A stretch of 64,000 nucleotides of DNA from VXRJ01 sp965246995. GTDB lineage: Bacteria > Acidobacteriota > Vicinamibacteria > Vicinamibacterales > UBA8438. Under the pieces are notes generated by a model. It was not told where the DNA came from. It ran no database searches and saw only the letters and a list, made by a program, of their open reading frames with translations. The stretch lies in NCBI GenBank assembly GCA_965246995.1, contig OZ252008.1, positions 620,001-684,000 of the forward strand. The letters are read 5' to 3'. A program made the translations under genes and the position numbers. Positions 58,804-64,000 of this stretch are shown here, piece by piece. The first letter of the stretch is position 1. Every line of letters starts with the position of its first letter.

Positions 58804-59553
58804 ATGTCAGGGCATTCCAAGTGGGCGTCGATCAAGCACAAGAAGGGCGCGGCGGACGCGCGCCGCGGCAAGCTGTTCACTCGCATCATCAAGGAGCTGA
58901 CCGTTGCCGCCCGGGATGGCGGTGGCGACGCTGCTTCGAACCCCCGCCTCCGCACCGTGATCCAGGATGCGAAGGCGGCGAACATGCCGCAGGACAATAT
59001 CAAGCGCGCGATCCGTCGCGGAACCGGCGAAGAGCCAGGTGTGTCCTACGAGGAAGTGACCTACGAGGCGTACGGACCGGGCGGCGTGGCCCTGCTGATT
59101 GTCTGTCTCACGGACAACACCAACCGCGCGGTGGGTGAGGTGCGCCACGCCCTGTCGAAGCACAACGGCAATCTCGGCACCACCAACTCGGTCGCCTGGA
59201 TGTTCGAGAAGCAGGGACATATCGTCGTCGAACAGGGAAGCGCGGACGAGGAATTCCTGATGACGGGAGCAATCGACGCGGGCGCCGACGACTTCCGCGA
59301 GGATGGCGCCAACTGGGAGATCATCAGTAGTCCCGAGGCGTTCGAGATGGTCCGCGCCGCCGTCGCCGAGGCGGGCGTCTCGCCCGCCTCGGCGGAGATC
59401 GCGATGCTGCCGCAGAACTTCGTCAAGCTGGAAGGGAAGACCGCCCAGCAGATGCTCAGGCTGATGGACGCGCTCGAGGATCTGGACGATGTACAGCACG
59501 TCTGGTCGAACTTCGACATCGAGGAAGAGGAAATAGAGGCATCGCTGGCGTGA
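58804..59553 (+). CDS. yebC: YebC/PmpR-family DNA-binding transcriptional regulator
   Basis: This 249-residue protein begins MSGHSKWASIKHKKGAADAR, the family signature, and continues with ELTVAARDGGGDAASNPRLR and NMPQDNIKRAIRRGTGE. YebC proteins bind DNA and some ease translation of proline stretches. It is first of the group yebC-ruvC-ruvA-ruvB, a common arrangement. Its stop overlaps the ruvC start (GTGA). Confidence 0.95.
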   Translation: MSGHSKWASIKHKKGAADARRGKLFTRIIKELTVAARDGGGDAASNPRLRTVIQDAKAANMPQDNIKRAIRRGTGEEPGVSYEEVTYEAYGPGGVALLIVCLTDNTNRAVGEVRHALSKHNGNLGTTNSVAWMFEKQGHIVVEQGSADEEFLMTGAIDAGADDFREDGANWEIISSPEAFEMVRAAVAEAGVSPASAEIAMLPQNFVKLEGKTAQQMLRLMDALEDLDDVQHVWSNFDIEEEEIEASLA

Positions 59554-60023
59554 GAATCTTCGGGGTCGATCCCGGCTCCGCGCACACCGGCTACGGTTGC
59601 ATCGATACTGACGCCAGCCGCCACCGGGTCGTTGCCTGCGGCGCGCTGAGTCCCCCGGCCAAGGCTTCCTTCCCCGAGAAGCTCCACGTTGTCCACGACG
59701 GTCTCGCGAAACTGCTGCGCGAGTGCGAGCCGGACGCTGTCGCGATTGAAGATCTCTTCTACGCCCGCAACGTCAAGAGTGCGCTGAGGTTGGCCCACGT
59801 CCGGGGTGTCGTGGTCCTGGCGGCGGCGGAGGCGGGCCTGCCGGTAGCCGAGTACGCGCCCGCGGCGGTGAAACGGGCGGTGGTGGGTTACGGCGGGGCC
59901 GAGAAGCAGCAAGTGCAGCAGATGGTGGCGTTGCTGCTCGGGCTGACCGAGCCGCCGGCGCTATTCGACGTGACCGATGCGCTCGGCGTCGCGATCTGCC
60001 ACGCACATACGATCGGTCCATGA
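59550..60023 (+). CDS. ruvC: Holliday junction resolvase RuvC
   Basis: This 157-residue endonuclease cuts Holliday junctions moved by RuvAB. The N-terminus FGVDPGSAHTGYG holds the first catalytic Asp, IEDLFYARNVKSALRL the catalytic Glu, and FDVTDALGVAICHAH the last Asp pair. The GTG start overlaps the yebC stop. Its stop overlaps the ruvA start (ATGA). Confidence 0.96.
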   Translation: MRIFGVDPGSAHTGYGCIDTDASRHRVVACGALSPPAKASFPEKLHVVHDGLAKLLRECEPDAVAIEDLFYARNVKSALRLAHVRGVVVLAAAEAGLPVAEYAPAAVKRAVVGYGGAEKQQVQQMVALLLGLTEPPALFDVTDALGVAICHAHTIGP

Positions 60024-60616
60024 TCGCGACACTCCAGGGCACGCTCGCGGAAAAGGCGCCGGATCGGATCGTGGTCGATGTGGGCGGCGTGGGCTATGAC
60101 GTCCAGATCCCGCTGTCCACGTTCTACGCGGTGGGAGAAAAAGGCGCTACCGTCGACCTCCGTATCCACACCCACGTCCGCGCGGAAGCGCTCGCGCTGT
60201 TCGGTTTCGCTACCCGCATGGAACTGGAACTGTTCGAGCGGCTGATTGGAGTGAACGGAGTCGGGCCCCGGCTCGCGCTGGCGGTGCTTTCCGGCATCGA
60301 GCCGTCCGATCTGGTTCGCGCCATCCGGACCGCCGACGTCCCGCGCCTCAAGGGTATCCCGGGCGTCGGCCAGAAGACCGCTGAGCGGATTGGCCTGGAA
60401 CTGAAGGACAAGCTCCCCGCGTCGGCGCTGCCGGGCGCCGTGGGTGCGGACGGCGTGCCTGTCGAGGACGGCCTGCAGGGCGACGTCCTTTCGGCCCTCC
60501 TCAACCTGGGATACCAGCGCACCCACGCCGAACGGGCAGCGGCGGCAGCGATGAAAGCGGAACTGGACGGCTTCGAAGCGACGTTACGGCAGGCGCTCCG
60601 GGAACTGGCCCGGTGA
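60020..60616 (+). CDS. ruvA: Holliday junction branch migration protein RuvA
   Basis: This 198-residue protein tetramerises on junction DNA. The OB fold (MIATLQGTLAEKAPDRIVVDVGGVGYDVQIP), two helix-hairpin-helix motifs (LIGVNGVGPRLALAVLSG and LKGIPGVGQKTAERIGLEL) and the C-terminal UBA-like RuvB-contact domain are all present. Its length is normal. Confidence 0.96.
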   Translation: MIATLQGTLAEKAPDRIVVDVGGVGYDVQIPLSTFYAVGEKGATVDLRIHTHVRAEALALFGFATRMELELFERLIGVNGVGPRLALAVLSGIEPSDLVRAIRTADVPRLKGIPGVGQKTAERIGLELKDKLPASALPGAVGADGVPVEDGLQGDVLSALLNLGYQRTHAERAAAAAMKAELDGFEATLRQALRELAR

Positions 60617-60635
60617 CGACTAGAATTGGGCAACC

Positions 60636-61658
60636 GTGGAAACAACCGACCGTGTCCTCAGCACCGTCCGGACGGATGACGAAGCGCAATACGAGGTAGG
60701 ACTCCGCCCGCGCGCCCTCGACGACTACATCGGCCAGGACCGGGTTCGCGAAAACCTGACCATCTCCATCACCGCGGCCCGGAACCGGAACGAGGCACTC
60801 GATCATGTGCTGCTGTACGGTCCGCCCGGGCTCGGGAAGACAACGCTCGCCTACGTCATCGGGCACGAACTGGGTGTTGCGGTCCGCGCCACGGCGGGAC
60901 CGGTTCTCGAGCGGCCCGGCGATCTGGCGGCCCTCCTGACGAACCTGAAGGCCCACGAGGTGCTCTTTATCGACGAGATCCACCGGATGAGTCCAGCCAT
61001 CGAGGAGATTCTCTACCCGGCGATGGAGGACTACGAGCTCGATATCGTCATCGGTCAGGGCCCCGGTGCGCGGTGCGTGAAGGTGCCGCTGCAGCGCTTC
61101 ACCCTGATCGGCGCCACTACCCGGGCCGGACTGATCACCTCGCCGCTACGCACGCGATTCGGTATCGTGCACCGTCTCGATTTCTACACCGAACCGGATC
61201 TGGTCGAGATCGTGGCGCGCTCGGCCAGGATTCTGGGCGTGCCGATCGATGCCGATGCCACTGCCGAGATCGCCCGGCGCTCGCGCGGGACGCCGCGCGT
61301 CGCCAACCGACTGCTGCGCCGGGTGCGCGACTACGCCGAGGTGCGGGCAGACGGCGCCATCACACTGGGAGTGGCGCGCGATGGGCTGGCGTTGCTCGAG
61401 GTGGACGAGAACGGGTTCGACGAGGCGGACCGGCGGCTGCTCCACGTCATCATCGACAAGTTCGGCGGCGGACCGGTCGGACTGAACAGCCTGGCTGCCG
61501 CCATCAGTGAGGAAAAGGACGCGATCGAGGATATCTACGAGCCGTACCTGATACAGACGGGATTCCTCGACCGCACGCCGCGTGGCCGGATGGCGACGGC
61601 GAGGGCCTACGACTACTTCGGGATCGAGAGCCCGGAGCGGCATCCGCGTCTCTTATAG
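60636..61658 (+). CDS. ruvB: Holliday junction branch migration ATPase RuvB
   Basis: This 340-residue AAA+ motor has Walker A GPPGLGKTTLA, Walker B LFIDEIHRM, sensor 1 LIGATTRAGLIT and the signature ALDDYIGQDRVRENL. The C-terminal winged helix (VGLNSLAAAISEEKDAIEDIYEPYLIQ) binds DNA. The start is GTG at 60636, 19 bases after ruvA. Confidence 0.97.
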   Translation: METTDRVLSTVRTDDEAQYEVGLRPRALDDYIGQDRVRENLTISITAARNRNEALDHVLLYGPPGLGKTTLAYVIGHELGVAVRATAGPVLERPGDLAALLTNLKAHEVLFIDEIHRMSPAIEEILYPAMEDYELDIVIGQGPGARCVKVPLQRFTLIGATTRAGLITSPLRTRFGIVHRLDFYTEPDLVEIVARSARILGVPIDADATAEIARRSRGTPRVANRLLRRVRDYAEVRADGAITLGVARDGLALLEVDENGFDEADRRLLHVIIDKFGGGPVGLNSLAAAISEEKDAIEDIYEPYLIQTGFLDRTPRGRMATARAYDYFGIESPERHPRLL

Positions 61659-61683
61659 CGCGGCGAGCGGAGGGACTGAACAC

Positions 61684-62718
61684 GTGGCGAACGAGGTTGC
61701 GGGACAGTTTGCGCGCGGCGGCGGTAAGTTGCGCAAGGTAAAGGTGGCCTCGCTCGGGACGTACGTCCCGCCGCGCCTCCTGACCAACGCCGACCTGCAG
61801 AGCATGGTCGACACCACCGACGAGTGGATCCTCAAGCGGACCGGCATCCGCGAACGGCATATCGTCGACGACGGGGTGGCTTCGTCCGACCTGGGGAAGG
61901 AGGCGGCGCTCGCCGCGCTGTCGGAGGCGGGTATCACACCGGATCGGATCGGGTTCATCGTTGTCGCCACCACAACGCCCGACATGTTTTTTCCGAGCAC
62001 CGCCTGCCTGGTGCAGCACAAGATCGGCGCCAATAACGCCTGGGGCTTCGATCTCGGGGCCGCCTGTTCCGGGTTCACGTACGCCCTGACGACCGGGGTG
62101 CAGATGGTCGCGACGGGCGTCCACGATCACGCGCTGGTGATCGGCGCCGATGTGATGTCGTCGATCATCGACTTCAAGGACCGTTCCACCTGCGTGCTGT
62201 TCGGCGACGGGGCGGGAGCCGTGGTGGTTTCGCCGGCGGACGAGGATGGTCTGGAGATCATCGACTTCGCGCACGAGATCGACGGTAGTGGCGGGCCGGC
62301 GCTCCAGATGCCGGCGGGAGGCAGCCTGCGGCCCGCGACGCACGAGACGGTGGATCAGCGACTCCACTATGTCCATCAGGACGGCCCCGCCGTTTTCAAG
62401 TTCGCCGTCCGCAAGATGGCGCAGATCTGCCAACGCGTACTCGACGCCAACCAGCTCACGGCGGATGACCTCGATCTGTTCGTGTCGCATCAGGCCAACC
62501 GGCGGATCATCATGAGTGCGTCGGGGCATCTCGGCGTTGATCCCGAGAAAGTGGTGATCAACATCGAGCGGTACGGCAACACGACGGCCGCCACCATCCC
62601 GCTTGCCCTGGCCGACGCGCGCCGCGACGGTCGGCTCAGAAAGGGAGCGCGCGTGCTGCTGGTATCGGTTGGCGCGGGCTTCACGGTCGGCGCTGTGCTC
62701 CTGCGCTGGGCGTACTGA
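61684..62718 (+). CDS. fabH: 3-oxoacyl-[acyl-carrier-protein] synthase III
   Basis: The product starts fatty acid synthesis by condensing acetyl-CoA with malonyl-ACP. The GTG at 61684 gives 344 residues; the open frame begins further up within ruvB. The catalytic triad is visible: Cys in GAACSGFTYAL, His in VSHQANRRI and Asn in ERYGNTTAATIP. TDEWILKRTGIRERH near the start is typical. A ~20-residue N-terminal extension is slightly long. Confidence 0.95.
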   Translation: MANEVAGQFARGGGKLRKVKVASLGTYVPPRLLTNADLQSMVDTTDEWILKRTGIRERHIVDDGVASSDLGKEAALAALSEAGITPDRIGFIVVATTTPDMFFPSTACLVQHKIGANNAWGFDLGAACSGFTYALTTGVQMVATGVHDHALVIGADVMSSIIDFKDRSTCVLFGDGAGAVVVSPADEDGLEIIDFAHEIDGSGGPALQMPAGGSLRPATHETVDQRLHYVHQDGPAVFKFAVRKMAQICQRVLDANQLTADDLDLFVSHQANRRIIMSASGHLGVDPEKVVINIERYGNTTAATIPLALADARRDGRLRKGARVLLVSVGAGFTVGAVLLRWAY

Positions 62719-62759
62719 GTCTCACGCGGCCTTGTAACGCGTGCCGCGCGGGAGAGCCA

Positions 62760-63800
62760 ATGCGCCTCTCGGATTTCGACTACCACCTGCCGGACGAGCT
62801 GATCGCCCAGGAGGCAGCCCCGAAGCGTGATGCCGCGCGCCTGCTGCGGCTCGACCGGGCCACCGGCGCCCGATCGCACCACACGTTCACGGACCTGCCG
62901 GAACTGCTCGCGCCGGGTGACCTGTTGGTGGTGAACGACACGCGTGTCGTACCCGCCCGGCTGCTCGGCCGGCGCCACCCGAGTGGCGGCGCGGTCGAGT
63001 GCCTCCTGCTGGCGCGACTCGACGGCGACCGCTGGGACACGCTGGTGCACCCGGGACAGAAGCTTCGTCCCGGCGCGCTCGTCCGCTTCGAGGGAGGTGG
63101 CCACCGGCTGGAGATGGAAGTGCTCGAACGACGCTTCCATGGCCGGCGGACGGTCCGCCTTACCGCCGCGACCGGCACGGTGGACGAGGCGATCGACGCG
63201 ATCGGCCACGTTCCGCTCCCGCCTTACATCAAGCGGCCCGACGGCGTAGCGGATCGGGAGCGCTATCAGACGGTGTATGCCGCGACGCGGGGATCGGTGG
63301 CGGCGCCGACGGCTGGCCTGCACTTCACGCCCGAGCTTCTGGAGCGGCTCGCGGACCGCGGCGTCGACTGTTGCAGTGTCACGCTGCATGTCGGCTATGG
63401 GACGTTCGAGCCGGTCCGGACCGAGGTGGTGGAGGAGCACCGCGTCGCGCCGGAGCGGTACAACATGCCGGCCGCCACGGCCGAGGCAATCGAGCGTGCC
63501 CGCCGCGACGGTCGCCGCGTGCTCGCGGTCGGCACGACAACCACCCGGACGCTCGAGACCGCGGCACGCGTCGACCGCCCGCTGCATCCGGGTGAAGGCG
63601 TAACGGATCTGACGATCAAAGGCCAATTTGACTTCCACCTGGTCGACGGCCTGCTGACCAATTTCCACCTCCCCCGCTCGTCGCTCCTGTTGCTGGTCGC
63701 CGCCTTCGCCGGCCGGGAGCGGATCCTCGATGCTTACCGCGAGGCGGTGGAGAGGCGCTATCGCTTTTTCAGCTACGGCGACGCGATGCTGATCGTCTAG
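62760..63800 (+). CDS. queA: S-adenosylmethionine:tRNA ribosyltransferase-isomerase
   Basis: This 346-residue enzyme transfers and isomerises the ribosyl of SAM onto preQ1-modified tRNA to form epoxyqueuosine. Motifs include LSDFDYHLPDELIAQEAAP, DLLVVNDTRVVPARLLGRR, PLPPYIKRPDGVADRERYQTVYA, SVAAPTAGLHFT and NFHLPRSSLLLLVAAFAG. The length is normal. It is 42 bases after fabH. Confidence 0.97.
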   Translation: MRLSDFDYHLPDELIAQEAAPKRDAARLLRLDRATGARSHHTFTDLPELLAPGDLLVVNDTRVVPARLLGRRHPSGGAVECLLLARLDGDRWDTLVHPGQKLRPGALVRFEGGGHRLEMEVLERRFHGRRTVRLTAATGTVDEAIDAIGHVPLPPYIKRPDGVADRERYQTVYAATRGSVAAPTAGLHFTPELLERLADRGVDCCSVTLHVGYGTFEPVRTEVVEEHRVAPERYNMPAATAEAIERARRDGRRVLAVGTTTTRTLETAARVDRPLHPGEGVTDLTIKGQFDFHLVDGLLTNFHLPRSSLLLLVAAFAGRERILDAYREAVERRYRFFSYGDAMLIV

Positions 63801-63878
63801 CAGCCCGTGGCGTTCTCGAACAGCTTCGTGGCCTCGCCGTGACCCGCCTGGCCGCGGTGCGCAGCCCTGAGGTGGCGC

Positions 63879-63884
63879 TATAAT
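63879..63884 (+). promoter_or_regulatory. Possible -10 element before tRNA-Met
   Basis: A perfect TATAAT lies 12 bases before the tRNA start. No good -35 is seen at the usual spacing, so it is tentative. Confidence 0.5.
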
Positions 63885-63895
63885 CGGCGGTTCCT

Positions 63896-63972
63896 GCCGG
63901 TGTAGCTCAGCTGGTTAGAGCAAGCGGCTCATATCCGCTAGGTCCGGGGTTCAAGTCCCTGCACCGGCACCA
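63896..63972 (+). tRNA. tRNA-Met (anticodon CAT), elongator
   Basis: The acceptor stem GCCGGTG pairs with CACCGGC; the anticodon stem GCGG/CCGC holds loop CTCATAT, anticodon CAT. GGTTCAAGTCC is the T-arm and CCA is encoded. The acceptor starts with a G-C pair, unlike initiator tRNA, so elongator Met is preferred; tRNA-Ile2 (lysidine-modified CAT) is the alternative. Confidence 0.9.
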
Positions 63973-64000
63973 TCCCCCTCCGCGTTTGCGCCGGGACCCG

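Overview
The window is GC-rich bacterial chromosome. One complete rRNA operon (16S, tRNA-Ile, tRNA-Ala, 23S, 5S) sits in the middle, with a second tRNA (Met, CAT) at the right edge. The 16S start region and the gene content (many secreted peptidases and lipoproteins, a PQQ dehydrogenase, a secreted hypothetical with a GIWDYRTLTPLERP motif) fit an Acidobacteriota-like lineage, perhaps Vicinamibacteria. That placement is inference; a 16S search would settle it. Most genes are full length and tightly packed, often with ATGA/GTGA/TTGA stop-start overlaps.

Region 1 (1-13.4 kb) is accessory in character. It holds the 3' part of a voltage-gated potassium channel gene and two insertion sequences (IS1182-type and IS1380-type) lined up at CTAG sites. 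It also holds two of three copies of a palindromic repeat, a YdjM-like membrane protein, proC, a secreted M28 peptidase whose N-terminus reads through one repeat copy, and a degenerate trypsin/PDZ protein next to a CPA2 cation:proton antiporter. An AT-rich patch carries the frameshifted 3' end of a Fic-family gene. An exported VOC protein and a multi-pass membrane protein follow.

Region 2 (13.4-21.3 kb) carries an apparent flavin-based extracytoplasmic electron-transfer locus on the plus strand: outer-membrane porin, FMN-binding protein, small b-type-cytochrome-like membrane protein, and ApbE flavin transferase. Facing it on the minus strand is an NhaC antiporter, SMP-30 lipoprotein and second FMN-binding protein operon. 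A sigma-54 activator without a sensory domain diverges from it.

Region 3 (21.4-35.5 kb) is housekeeping: mtaB, rlmN, an M16 peptidase, then purB-purS-purQ-purL-purF-(secreted HEAT-repeat protein)-purM-purN and tyrS, leading into the rRNA operon (35.6-41.1 kb), which has a clear promoter, boxA-like sites, long RNase III-type processing stems and a terminator.

Region 4 (41.1-58.7 kb) mixes metabolism and envelope functions: a membrane protein built from three two-helix repeats, a secreted hypothetical, an M64 peptidase, glycolate oxidase glcD-glcE with glcF facing them, a quinone oxidoreductase, an exported RidA, an exported formylglycine-enzyme-like protein, a Tat-exported thiamine-diphosphate enzyme (whose stop codon is the edge of repeat copy 3), a hypothetical, cytochrome c, GNAT, DegT aminotransferase, a PQQ dehydrogenase and a methyltransferase. 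Region 5 (58.8-64 kb) is yebC-ruvC-ruvA-ruvB, fabH, queA and tRNA-Met.

The strongest leads are the flavinylation locus, the palindromic repeat family (in two cases its edge is a gene's stop codon, in one case it lies in frame inside a signal-peptide region), and the Tat-exported ThDP enzyme.
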